Source: a virus. Taken from it: a DNA stretch of 29,969 nucleotides. The first letter of the stretch is position 1, and each line of letters opens with the position of its first letter. The stretch is from the IMG/VR virus record IMGVR_UViG_3300009124_000070, positions 1-29,969 of that record; one strand, given 5' to 3'. Of this stretch, positions 16,393-22,087 are shown one piece after another. Below the pieces are notes generated by a model that was not told the origin of the DNA, did no database searches, and saw only the letters and a program-made list of their open reading frames with translations. The position numbers were made by a program, and so were the translations under genes.

Positions 16393-17157
16393 TTAGTTTA
16401 CTTTTGAGAGTGTTTTAAGTGCAGTTGTTTTACCTGCTCCAGAGTCACCAATGATTAAGATCTTTGGGTTTGGTATATCATTCTCACGGTAGTGAGCGAT
16501 AAGTGGCCCAAAGTCTTGGTCAATGATTCCAGTCTCTGATGGGTAAGGCAATCTGCTTTTTGCCTGTGTTCTCCTATTGTCTGATACAATCTGCCACGAA
16601 TACGATGCTTCGCCTTTGCGATTGCGGCTAACAATAGAATACGCTACTATATCAAAGTAGCGAGCGGCAGACGTTTTGGCTGATCCCTTAAGGTCAGGAA
16701 CTTCTAACGGTCCACCGTTTTCGTCTTGCCCACGATCAACGTGAGCGGTAACAACTACTGGGGCTTCAAGCTTGCACAGTTTTTGTACAAAGCGAATCAT
16801 CTTCTCGCCATACTTACCCCATAGTTGTAGGTCCATATTGACTGCGCGATGTTCACGCATAATCTGCTCGCGAGTTTGGTTGCCCGCCACAGATAAGGAA
16901 TCAATAACGATACCAGAAAGGCCAATGTTTGAAGCAGTTTCAGAAATTTGGTAGCGGATTTCAGCGCCGCCTGTATCTGCAAATAGTTCATGCTTGATCT
17001 CCACTTTGTTTTCTGTTGTGATTTTGTCAAGCAACGCGCTTATCTGGTCTACCCCATGCGTTACTGATACGGGCTCAAACCCAAGGTCGTCCTTGATTTT
17101 TGAGCGGCCTCCTATTGACGCGGTACTCCTGTCTGCATCAAAGATTAAACAGTTCAT
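16393..17157 (-). CDS. Circularly permuted Sak4/RecA-like P-loop ATPase
   Basis: The product is 254 aa. It begins at MNCLIFDADRS (residues 1-11), which in Sak4/AAA_24-type RecA relatives is the second strand that normally follows the P-loop. Then come Walker B GIVIDSLSV (82-90, D86), a WGKYGEK helix (113-119) and the fourth strand VVVTAHVDRG (134-143). Walker A appears only at the very end, KILIIGDSGAGKTTALKTL (232-250), four residues before the stop. Joining the end (LSKVN) to the start (NCLIF) recreates the usual order exactly. The start ATG has a clear GAGGAAAACTATG site, and no Walker A is encoded upstream. Likely role: ATP-dependent strand annealing or pairing with the adjacent SSB-like protein and the RecE-like exonuclease. 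Confidence 0.82.
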   Translation of the reverse strand: MNCLIFDADRSTASIGGRSKIKDDLGFEPVSVTHGVDQISALLDKITTENKVEIKHELFADTGGAEIRYQISETASNIGLSGIVIDSLSVAGNQTREQIMREHRAVNMDLQLWGKYGEKMIRFVQKLCKLEAPVVVTAHVDRGQDENGGPLEVPDLKGSAKTSAARYFDIVAYSIVSRNRKGEASYSWQIVSDNRRTQAKSRLPYPSETGIIDQDFGPLIAHYRENDIPNPKILIIGDSGAGKTTALKTLSKVN

Positions 17158-17323
17158 AGTTTTCCTCTCTGTCTTCTATTTGTCTTTTAAGTGTAACCCT
17201 TTCGTATGCTTCTCGCTCAATGGCTCGGGATACTGTTTTCCATAGGCTGAAAGAAGCCCCCCTTGCGTTATACAAAGGGAGCTTCTTGTTGATCAGCCAG
17301 AGCTTATACAAAGCCCGTATCAT
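17138..17323 (-). CDS. Small hypothetical protein between DUF932 and ATPase genes
   Basis: The product is 61 aa, basic and helical, and of no family I recognise. The N-terminal part is hydrophobic/aromatic (ALYKLWLINKKLPLY) and the second half is charged (REAYERVTLKRQIEDREENY). Its ATG overlaps the DUF932 stop by four bases (ATGA) and its end overlaps the ATPase start by 20 bp. This is the arrangement of a genuine translationally coupled gene. Function unknown. Confidence 0.6.
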   Translation of the reverse strand: MIRALYKLWLINKKLPLYNARGASFSLWKTVSRAIEREAYERVTLKRQIEDREENYELFNL

Positions 17324-18177
17324 GCGAGTTCCATGAAAGCATTAACGTAAGCCTCATTCATGTCGAAACTACGTGAGGTAAACGACTTTGCATCGTTGTG
17401 CCACAACACGTTAGTGCCAGCTGAAAGCAATCCATGAAGGCTATTTTCCTCATGGTCTAGCCAGCGCTGCACAATTGTACCAGCAACGGCGTTGCCAATC
17501 TTTGTCTGTGCTTGTGCGCCAAACAAAGCCTGAAGATGCCAGCGCTTAACCTCCATGTCTGCAAGTTTGCTGATATGATTAGCAAACTCTGGCAACTGGT
17601 TTTGTGCTGCTTGCTGAACCATTGGACCAATATTGGCAAGATCATTCGTCCAGCACCAATTAGATTGATCCTTTTTGGTGTGACGAAACTTGACTGTGCC
17701 AAAGCGCTTGCCAAGTACCATGCCGTTCATGCAGAAAGCATCCAAGATCATGAGACTGACTTCTGCTTTCCATGCACCGTTGTATGAGTTCTTGACAAGC
17801 AGCGAAAGCTTTAGATCTCTCTGATTTCCAGAAGCATCAAAGCTTGGGCTTTGAGTATCGAACTCATAGACGGCAGCAAATCTGGAGCCATCCCAAAAGA
17901 TTCTGACTGGATCGCTGTTCATCCCAATCCAGTACTCCACCTCATCAAGAAGTTCTTTGTTGTGCAAAAGCAAATAGTTTTCTCCTACACGACCAAGCAC
18001 TTCTGTTTTGCCATCCGCACCAACAGCCTCTGTTGCATAGCCAGCAACGTTGCCATTGTGAGTGTGGGCTGGTACAAAGTTGACTTCAGAGTCCCACTGA
18101 ATGCCATTCTTTGCAGTTTCAATCAGTTGGGTTTTCGTCTCCAGAATCTGAGTCTGGTTGGTCTGATGTACTTCCAT
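17320..18177 (-). CDS. DUF932 (phage/plasmid-like YfjQ family) protein
   Basis: The product is 285 aa. The block VLGRVGENYLLLHNKELLDEV (about residues 60-80), followed by FWDGSRFAAVYEF and a later FRHTKK segment, is characteristic of the DUF932 family found in phages, plasmids and mobile islands. The family's biochemical role is not established, but its members often sit beside recombination and replication genes, as here next to the annealing ATPase and SSB-like genes. AGAGGAAATCAAAATG gives a good ribosome site. The first 59 bp overlap the end of the upstream gene. Confidence 0.8.
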   Translation of the reverse strand: MEVHQTNQTQILETKTQLIETAKNGIQWDSEVNFVPAHTHNGNVAGYATEAVGADGKTEVLGRVGENYLLLHNKELLDEVEYWIGMNSDPVRIFWDGSRFAAVYEFDTQSPSFDASGNQRDLKLSLLVKNSYNGAWKAEVSLMILDAFCMNGMVLGKRFGTVKFRHTKKDQSNWCWTNDLANIGPMVQQAAQNQLPEFANHISKLADMEVKRWHLQALFGAQAQTKIGNAVAGTIVQRWLDHEENSLHGLLSAGTNVLWHNDAKSFTSRSFDMNEAYVNAFMELA

Positions 18178-18535
18178 TTTGATTTCCTCTATTGTTTATG
18201 ATGTTGTAGATCTCATCCATGAGTTCGCTTGGCACTTGCTTTGATGCCTTGATTTCATCAGCAAGCGCAAGCTGATCTTCTGCCCACTGTTCGCATAGGT
18301 AAAAGATTGCTGGTAACAAGCCAGCTCTGGATGGTTCTTCTTCCCAGTTTGGGTTTTCGTCAAACGATAACAGAATTAGAAACGTAGCTTGCATCATAAA
18401 AAACACAGCGTCTACTGGAGTGTCTGTTTTTTCAGATAAAAGCTTAAGTATTTCTACTGGTTTTTCTGGCTGTTTATCTAGGACCTGATTGATACTGGCT
18501 CCTAGTTCTTCAAGCCATTCTGTTATGTCTAACAT
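18119..18535 (-). CDS. Hypothetical acidic protein
   Basis: The product is 138 aa, acidic, with no recognised domain. Residues 1-110 are helical (LDITEWLEELGASI, FFMMQATFLILLSF, YLCEQWAEDQLALADEI). The last 28 residues are an Asn/Ser/Asp/Pro tail that is probably disordered. Its start coincides with the stop of the upstream gene and its end runs 59 bp into the DUF932 gene. The long overlap makes the exact reading less certain, but the amino-acid composition looks like a real soluble protein. Confidence 0.6.
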   Translation of the reverse strand: MLDITEWLEELGASINQVLDKQPEKPVEILKLLSEKTDTPVDAVFFMMQATFLILLSFDENPNWEEEPSRAGLLPAIFYLCEQWAEDQLALADEIKASKQVPSELMDEIYNIINNRGNQNGSTSDQPDSDSGDENPTD

Positions 18536-18813
18536 TATAGGTTTTTAGGGTTTTTGCGTGAGACTTTCCTGCGGTCGGTTTTCATTGAGGTCATACCGCG
18601 CGAGCGCTGGCATGTTTCTTCAACCCTGTCCGTAAGCCAAGACTCAACGTATGGCTTAAGCTTTTGTGGAAGCAGGTGGCTAGCGTGTTTGTAAATGGTT
18701 ACAGCCTCTTCCATGTTTAGTTTGCCCTCGTTGCTTGATAGTATTTTTGATACTCCAGACTCAAGAGAGGCTGTTTCTAAACTTTCACGCTTTTCTTTTA
18801 TTGTGTAGTTCAT
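18535..18813 (-). CDS. Hypothetical protein
   Basis: The product is 92 aa and I do not recognise it. The first two-thirds are amphipathic helix (EEAVTIYKHASHLLPQKLKP). The C-terminal third is very basic (TDRRKVSRKNPKNL) and could contact nucleic acid. Its start overlaps the upstream stop by four bases (ATGA), so it is coupled to the membrane-anchored RHH-like gene. Confidence 0.6.
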   Translation of the reverse strand: MNYTIKEKRESLETASLESGVSKILSSNEGKLNMEEAVTIYKHASHLLPQKLKPYVESWLTDRVEETCQRSRGMTSMKTDRRKVSRKNPKNL

Positions 18814-19205
18814 GGCATGTGCATGTCGTTTAGATAGTTATATGCTTGGATAAAACCATCTCCTTGTCCAGCATCGTGGCCAACGTAGTATCCTATAAGT
18901 AGGCAGATTCCAGCAAATGCTATAAATACAGCAAGTTCAATGATTAGAACTGATGCTTCTTCTAGTGCTTTTTTGATTCTCCAGTTCATGACGTTTGTTT
19001 TAGGTTTGGTGTATCTGGTGTCGTGGTTATCCATGTGCTTGGTCAGAGACGAAAGCACAAACGCAGATAAAGAGTCATGCCCTTCCTTCTTCGCGTGAAT
19101 GTCTAAGCGTTCCTTGTACTCTGGATTAGGGCAGCGAAAGGTTATAGGTGGTTGTTTTTTATTCCACCTTTTTACATGACCCTCCCCCTCTACTGGTCTA
19201 GGCAT
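18810..19205 (-). CDS. Ribbon-helix-helix-like domain fused to a membrane helix
   Basis: The product is 131 aa. Residues 21-56 resemble an Arc/CopG-type ribbon-helix-helix: a short strand (ITFRCP), a helix (YKERLDIHAKKEG) and a second helix (SLSAFVLSSLTKH). A basic linker follows. Residues 85-108 form a strongly hydrophobic segment (SVLIIELAVFIAFAGICLL) that should cross the membrane, with a Gly-rich tail after it. A DNA-binding fold tethered to the membrane is unusual; it could anchor DNA or act as a regulator. An internal ATG at residue 74 could give a short membrane-only form. AGAGGACAGAGATG gives the ribosome site. Confidence 0.65.
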   Translation of the reverse strand: MPRPVEGEGHVKRWNKKQPPITFRCPNPEYKERLDIHAKKEGHDSLSAFVLSSLTKHMDNHDTRYTKPKTNVMNWRIKKALEEASVLIIELAVFIAFAGICLLIGYYVGHDAGQGDGFIQAYNYLNDMHMP

Positions 19206-19219
19206 CTCTGTCCTCTGTT

Positions 19220-19420
19220 TTATGTTTTTGCGATAGCTTCTGATGTTTTGATTGTGTGATAGCCGTTGCCATCACAAAACTCACAGATGTTATTAGTTTC
19301 CATTTCCTTGTTGTAGTTCCAACCCTCCAAAGTGCCGCGTCCTTTGCAAGACTGACATTTGGGGGGCTCTAATCCAAAGCGCTTGATATACTCAAGCCGC
19401 TCTTGCTCAAACGTTTTCAT
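19220..19420 (-). CDS. Small zinc-finger protein with DnaJ-like CxxCxGxG repeats
   Basis: The product is 66 aa with two CxxCxGxG units, CQSCKGRG (from residue 22) and CEFCDGNG (from residue 46), as in the central zinc-binding domain of DnaJ. A single zinc site is likely, serving protein or nucleic-acid contact. I start it at the ATG at 19420, five bases after the upstream stop. An in-frame TTG at 19432 would add four residues but overlaps the previous gene. Confidence 0.7.
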   Translation of the reverse strand: MKTFEQERLEYIKRFGLEPPKCQSCKGRGTLEGWNYNKEMETNNICEFCDGNGYHTIKTSEAIAKT

Positions 19421-19425
19421 TGGCT

Positions 19426-19896
19426 CTACCAACTGGCTTGGTATGTGATTTCAGACTTGTCTAAGTCAAACTTAAGTACTTCTGCCAAGATGCTGACAGT
19501 ATCCTTGATGTCTTCCCAGTACCACTCTCCAATCTCTGTTGGGCCAAAGAAAAAGCCACCCATCGGCGGTAGATGCTCTAATGCAATTTCCTCTGCATTA
19601 GAATCATCTTTGCTACCAAGAACAAAGCAGGAAAGTTTATGTAACTCTTCAAGCTTTTGCTTTGGCATGTAAATTGGCTGGCAGTCATCTACTCCATCTG
19701 CGCAGTTGTCTACAATCCAACCATGAATAGCATTGGCTTTTCTCCAGTAGCCAACTTCTTCTATGATGTACTTAATCTTTTCTGGATCAACACCTCTTGC
19801 ATTTCCATATAGAATCATTTCCATGCGATCTTCTGGCTTGGTGGTTGGCCAGTTTTTCACATAGGTTTTCCTGTGTAAGTACATGTCAAGTCCCAT
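19426..19896 (-). CDS. Conserved phage protein of unknown function (MGLDMYL family)
   Basis: The product is 156 aa. The start MGLDMYLHRKTYVKNW, the central EVGYWRKANAIHGWIVDN and the late EWYWEDI block form a pattern I recall from many unrelated tailed phages, always without known function. It is rich in aromatic residues and looks globular. AAGGAGGATTGTCATG is a strong ribosome site. It lies between two early-region genes in the leftward block. Confidence 0.8.
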   Translation of the reverse strand: MGLDMYLHRKTYVKNWPTTKPEDRMEMILYGNARGVDPEKIKYIIEEVGYWRKANAIHGWIVDNCADGVDDCQPIYMPKQKLEELHKLSCFVLGSKDDSNAEEIALEHLPPMGGFFFGPTEIGEWYWEDIKDTVSILAEVLKFDLDKSEITYQASW

Positions 19897-19909
19897 GACA
19901 ATCCTCCTT

Positions 19910-20287
19910 TTATTTTGAGTTGTTCATCAGGAAGTTAGCAAGTTGTGTCCTTGACACTCTTGCTATGCTATCTCCTGTGTTGAAAAAGTCTGCGGTTACA
20001 AACTCCTCCCCGTCCTGTTTGTCAATGTCAAGTACGGCAACCTCATACTGTTCTGCCTCCAAAGCCTCTTGCTTTGAGCTAACATGTTCGCTGCCATACC
20101 ACTCTCCAGTTCCAATAGAAAGCGAAAGCGTTTTCTTGTTTCTGAAGTTATGGAATTTGGCGTGCCAAGAGCCATGCACGACTTTTTTCCACTCAAGAGT
20201 TTTAAGCCTGTCATAAAGATCAATACTCTTTATTAGTTCGGCATCTCTGAGCAGATCAACTGCAAGATCTACTTGATAGTCATTCAT
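19910..20287 (-). CDS. Hypothetical early-region protein
   Basis: The product is 125 aa, of no recognised family. It has a helical N terminus (YQVDLAVDLLRDAELI) and a beta-rich middle (WKKVVHGSWHAKFHNF, KTLSLSIGTGEWYG) that may form a small sandwich fold. Strong ribosome site (AAGGAGGCAGTCATG). The conserved 21-bp element at 20343-20363 lies 56 bp upstream, and the terminator of the preceding small gene overlaps it, so transcription of the leftward block probably re-initiates here. Confidence 0.7.
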   Translation of the reverse strand: MNDYQVDLAVDLLRDAELIKSIDLYDRLKTLEWKKVVHGSWHAKFHNFRNKKTLSLSIGTGEWYGSEHVSSKQEALEAEQYEVAVLDIDKQDGEEFVTADFFNTGDSIARVSRTQLANFLMNNSK

Positions 20288-20316
20288 GACTGCCTCCTTG
20301 TTTTGATACGTTGAAT

Positions 20317-20343
20317 GGGTGGGGACAGCGATGCCATCCCCAC
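20317..20343 (-). other. Leader hairpin downstream of promoter-like element 1
   Basis: GGTGGGGA and TCCCCACC arms (8 bp) enclose an 11-base loop in the 5' leader of the gene starting at 20287. It follows the conserved element directly; the other two copies of the element are likewise followed by a hairpin. No U tract follows, so it is not a terminator. Confidence 0.6.
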
Positions 20344-20363
20344 CACACTAACAAAAATGGTAG
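20343..20363 (-). promoter_or_regulatory. Conserved promoter-like element, copy 1
   Basis: Read leftward it begins CTACCATTTTTGTTAGTGTG. The three copies in the window agree at 16 of 21 positions (core YACCRTTYTKGTTAGTGTG). All three face left, are followed at once by a hairpin, and lie 52-64 bp before an early gene with a strong ribosome site. The T-rich part of this copy doubles as the U tract of the preceding terminator. It does not look like a sigma70 promoter. Confidence 0.6.
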
Positions 20364-20379
20364 GGAAAAGATCCCTACC
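20352..20379 (-). terminator. Intrinsic terminator after the 35-aa membrane peptide gene
   Basis: The arms GGTAGGGA and TCCCTACC form a perfect 8-bp stem with a 5-base loop, followed leftward by ATTTTTGTT. The TAG stop of the small membrane peptide gene lies inside the first arm, so terminator and gene end are interlocked. Confidence 0.8.
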
Positions 20380-20482
20380 GCAATATTAAAGACAATCCAA
20401 AATAGATTATTGCTCCTGCTATTACGATGTAGGAGAATATATCAAAGGACTTGTCTTGTTTGGGCGGTTCAATGTTTGTCAT
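20375..20482 (-). CDS. 35-aa single-span membrane peptide
   Basis: This is a very short gene with strong support. AGGAGGCTTTGCAATG is a near-perfect ribosome site, and the intrinsic terminator overlaps the stop codon. The product begins MTNIEPPKQDKSFD, polar and charged. Residues 15-33 are one hydrophobic membrane helix (IFSYIVIAGAIIYFGLSLI), ending in Leu-Arg. It is transcribed as its own unit between two terminators in the first-expressed part of the leftward block. Small membrane peptides in this position in phages often modify the host envelope, exclude competitors or act as holin-like proteins; none of these can be chosen from sequence. Confidence 0.7.
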   Translation of the reverse strand: MTNIEPPKQDKSFDIFSYIVIAGAIIYFGLSLILR

Positions 20483-20531
20483 TGCAAAGCCTCCTGTTTT
20501 GATTCTGTTTCACAGTTCATGGTCTCTAAGG

Positions 20532-20559
20532 TTCATGCAAAGCATGAATCATGCATGAT
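20532..20559. promoter_or_regulatory. Paired palindromes upstream of the membrane peptide gene
   Basis: TTCATGC-AAA-GCATGAA (20532-20548) adjoins the perfect palindrome ATCATGCATGAT (20548-20559). They sit about 50-75 bp before the 35-aa peptide gene, downstream of the previous terminator, where its promoter or operator must be. The conserved promoter-like element is absent here, so this unit may be controlled differently. Confidence 0.45.
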
Positions 20560-20561
20560 GC

Positions 20562-20578
20562 GCGAGCGAAGCGAGCAC
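20562..20578. repeat. GCGAGCGAAGC-type repeat, copy A
   Basis: This GCGAGCGAAGCGAGCAC stretch shares GCGAGCGAAGC with 21610-21620 in the divergent control region. It lies directly beyond the T tract of the terminator at 20583-20616. Function unknown. Confidence 0.4.
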
Positions 20579-20582
20579 CAAT

Positions 20583-20616
20583 AAAAAGCAAGGCCCCCCG
20601 TGAGGGGGGCTCTTGC
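20583..20616 (-). terminator. Strong intrinsic terminator after the 132-aa gene
   Basis: The hairpin at 20588-20616 pairs GCAAG with CTTGC and GCCCCCC with GGGGGGC (12 bp, single-base bulges or mismatch between the arms) around a four-base loop. It is followed leftward by TTTTTATT and starts three bases after the stop codon of the upstream gene. Confidence 0.9.
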
Positions 20617-20618
20617 GC

Positions 20619-21017
20619 TCAGATGGCGAAGCCTTCTGACTTGCGAGCTTTGGATGGGCTCAAGCGCACGATGAAGCTTCGCTCTACACCATCGGGCGTA
20701 GTGCGGAAGTCGTTCTTCACCTTCGCGCGGTAGAAGTCAGCGTCTAACATGTCGCTGACTGCTCCAGTCTTTGACTGAAGGAAGCCTACGTAGCGCTTGA
20801 TACGCTCATAGGCTTCTTGGTAGGCCGCGCCGCCGTCACCAATGAAGCGGGCGGCAATGCAAACCTCTTCCCAATTCTCGATGAGGTACTCAATGGCGAG
20901 AGCCGCTTCTTCACTGCGAGGGTTTTCCATCACAGCGTCAACGTTCGTTTCCTGCAACGAATCGTTTGCCGTTTCGCGTGACAGGATTACAGCGGCCATA
21001 GAAGTAAGATTACTCAT
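20619..21017 (-). CDS. Hypothetical early protein
   Basis: The product is 132 aa with no recognised family. Most of it is helical (EEAALAIEYLIENWEEVCIA, YQEAYERIKRYVGFLQSK). The last 40 residues look like a beta-containing basic tail (NDFRTTPDGVERSFIVRL). It forms a one-gene transcription unit: conserved promoter-like element 64 bp upstream, CTAGGAGGTTTAGTTATG as a very strong ribosome site, and a strong terminator three bases after the stop. This layout is typical of early host-takeover genes expressed at high level. Confidence 0.75.
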   Translation of the reverse strand: MSNLTSMAAVILSRETANDSLQETNVDAVMENPRSEEAALAIEYLIENWEEVCIAARFIGDGGAAYQEAYERIKRYVGFLQSKTGAVSDMLDADFYRAKVKNDFRTTPDGVERSFIVRLSPSKARKSEGFAI

Positions 21018-21080
21018 AACTAAACCTCCTAGTTTAGATCTAGAGTTAACAAGGGTAATGATGAAACGCGTATCGCCTCA

Positions 21081-21101
21081 TCACACTAACCAGAATGGTG
21101 G
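21081..21101 (-). promoter_or_regulatory. Conserved promoter-like element, copy 2
   Basis: Read leftward it begins CCACCATTCTGGTTAGTGTG. It is followed by a hairpin between about 21060 and 21081 (GATGAGGCG paired with CGTTTCATC through G:T pairs) and lies 64 bp before the 132-aa gene. A second small stem, CTAACCA/TGGTTAG, overlaps the element itself (21085-21104). It lies directly downstream of the terminator at 21105-21142. Confidence 0.6.
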
Positions 21102-21104
21102 TTA

Positions 21105-21142
21105 GAAAGAAAGCCAAGCCCCCTTTCGGAGGCTTTGGCTTT
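21105..21142 (-). terminator. Intrinsic terminator after the 89-aa gene
   Basis: Read leftward, AAGCCAAAGCCTCC pairs with GGGGGCTTGGCTT (13 bp with one bulged A) across a GAAA loop, and TTCTTTCT follows. It ends the first leftward transcription unit. Confidence 0.85.
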
Positions 21143-21151
21143 GTGCCACGG

Positions 21152-21421
21152 TCAACCAGCAGGGTCGAGATCCATGGCAATGCGGTGGACATACTCCTCG
21201 TCGCAACCGTGATAATTAAGAATATCAAGGATTTCGCCACGAGAGCATAGGCTATCGCTATTGTCAAAATACCCGCGAGTATCTCGATCAATGATAGGTT
21301 CGTCTTTGCCGTCTTCCCAAACCTGAACCCAATAGCCTGCGTACTGAGTTCCTGCAAGGTCCAGACCAAAGCAAACTTTGGTAGACGGCATTGCTTTAGA
21401 AGTAAAACTTAAACGGGACAT
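21152..21421 (-). CDS. Hypothetical protein, first gene of the leftward block
   Basis: The product is 89 aa, acidic, with no recognised family. It has a beta-rich first half (KVCFGLDLAGTQYAGYWVQV) and an acidic helix later (SRGEILDILNYHG). I place the start at the ATG at 21421 because GGAGGTTGTTATG puts the ribosome site seven bases away. The upstream in-frame ATG (21433) overlaps that site and would add only four residues. It is a one-gene unit with a conserved promoter-like element 52 bp upstream and its own terminator, and is probably among the first genes expressed. Confidence 0.72.
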   Translation of the reverse strand: MSRLSFTSKAMPSTKVCFGLDLAGTQYAGYWVQVWEDGKDEPIIDRDTRGYFDNSDSLCSRGEILDILNYHGCDEEYVHRIAMDLDPAG

Positions 21422-21472
21422 AACAACCTCCATGGTTGATTAACGAGAACATGAACAAAGAGGAAAGTATCC

Positions 21473-21493
21473 TCACACTAACAAGAACGGTAG
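21473..21493 (-). promoter_or_regulatory. Conserved promoter-like element, copy 3
   Basis: Read leftward it begins CTACCGTTCTTGTTAGTGTG. It is followed by GAGGA-TACTT-TCCTC, a small hairpin, and stands 52 bp before the first leftward gene. It is not associated with an upstream terminator, so its conservation cannot be explained by terminator sequence. Confidence 0.6.
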
Positions 21494-21596
21494 CACGAAG
21501 GAGAGAGTGCGTAGTGCGTGAGCGTAAGGATTTATAGTACATAGCGTAGCGTGTGTGCGCGTGTGTAGGTGGGGAACAGTGAGCGTAGCGAACTCT

Positions 21597-21620
21597 GCGA
21601 GCGAGCACAGCGAGCGAAGC
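21597..21620. repeat. GCGAGC-rich repeat, copy B
   Basis: A run of overlapping GCGAGC/AGCGAGC units contains GCGAGCGAAGC, shared with 20562-20572. It is too short and irregular to be a CRISPR array. It may bind a protein or be low-complexity spacer. Confidence 0.4.
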
Positions 21621-21626
21621 AGGGCT

Positions 21627-21649
21627 TAACGTAAAATTCTAACGTAAAA
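21627..21649. repeat. Direct repeats TAACGTAAAA
   Basis: Two exact 10-bp copies (21627-21636 and 21640-21649), 13 bp apart, stand in the AT-rich middle of the divergent control region. They are a candidate operator or origin repeat. Confidence 0.4.
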
Positions 21650-21725
21650 AACCCCCTATACACCCTAAACAAGACGCCGTTTGCAGTACATATCACCGTC
21701 ACTGACTCTACAACAAATTTTGGGT

Positions 21726-21754
21726 TTGTACGCACTGGCGCTAATAGTTATATT
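21726..21754 (+). promoter_or_regulatory. Possible rightward sigma70-like promoter
   Basis: TTGTAC (three of six matches to the -35 consensus) is separated by exactly 17 bp from TATATT (five of six matches to the -10 consensus). The location fits transcription of the rightward packaging block. The weak -35 keeps confidence low. Confidence 0.35.
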
Positions 21755-21973
21755 CTTGCAGCAGACAGCAAAAACAGCCGCTTGTTAGTTAAGTAACCAA
21801 TATCAAAGGAGCCGCTGTGAGCTACTTGGGCGCAAATGCGGGGTAATATCCGCACCTTACGGGGCTTGCGTAGACCAAACTGGGTAGATTTCCCTACGTA
21901 TGGTGGTGAATACGGACCATATCTGCTGGCTTTTGCGCCATTTCACACTCTAATAGGTTTATTGTATCAAAGA

Positions 21974-22060
21974 ATGAGTGGTAAAGGAAGTAAAAGGCGA
22001 CCTACTACCGTTACTATTAAGGAATGGGAGAAAAAGTGGGAGCTAATCTTTAAAAAGTAG
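21974..22060 (+). CDS. 28-aa conserved small phage protein (MSGKGSK type)
   Basis: The product is 28 aa, starting MSGKGSKRRPTTV and ending WEKKWELIFKK. I recall very short phage proteins with this MSGKG(S/D)K-R-P start and W-x-x-IF end next to packaging genes in many small tailed phages; function unknown. The in-frame reading extends upstream to 21836, but the conserved part begins at this ATG. The ribosome site is weak (AAAGA). A T-run follows the stop without a clear stem. Confidence 0.6.
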   Translation: MSGKGSKRRPTTVTIKEWEKKWELIFKK

Positions 22061-22087
22061 TTCTTTTTTTATAGGTTGGGTTCGGTA

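Larger units (their letters stand above)
21434..21973. promoter_or_regulatory. Divergent control region between leftward and rightward blocks
   Basis: About 540 bp without a convincing gene. From left to right it contains: promoter-like element copy 3; a stretch dense in GTAGCGTG/GAGCGTAG-type short repeats (21510-21620) that includes GCGAGCGAAGC; two direct copies of TAACGTAAAA (21627-21636, 21640-21649); and a possible rightward sigma70-type promoter (21726-21754). It also has CTTGTTAGT (21781-21789), resembling the core of the conserved element in the opposite orientation. A 9-codon reading frame with a GGAG ribosome site begins at GTG 21817. It is the natural place for early and late promoters and possibly an origin. 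Confidence 0.5.

Noticed and set aside
21510-21620. CRISPR-like array in the GCGAGC/GTAGCGTG-rich stretch
   Set aside because: The units are short, irregular and overlapping, with no constant-length spacers.
21836-22060. 74-residue reading of the MSGKGSK gene from an upstream ATG
   Set aside because: The upstream part has no ribosome site at its ATG and does not look conserved; the recognisable small protein begins at 21974.
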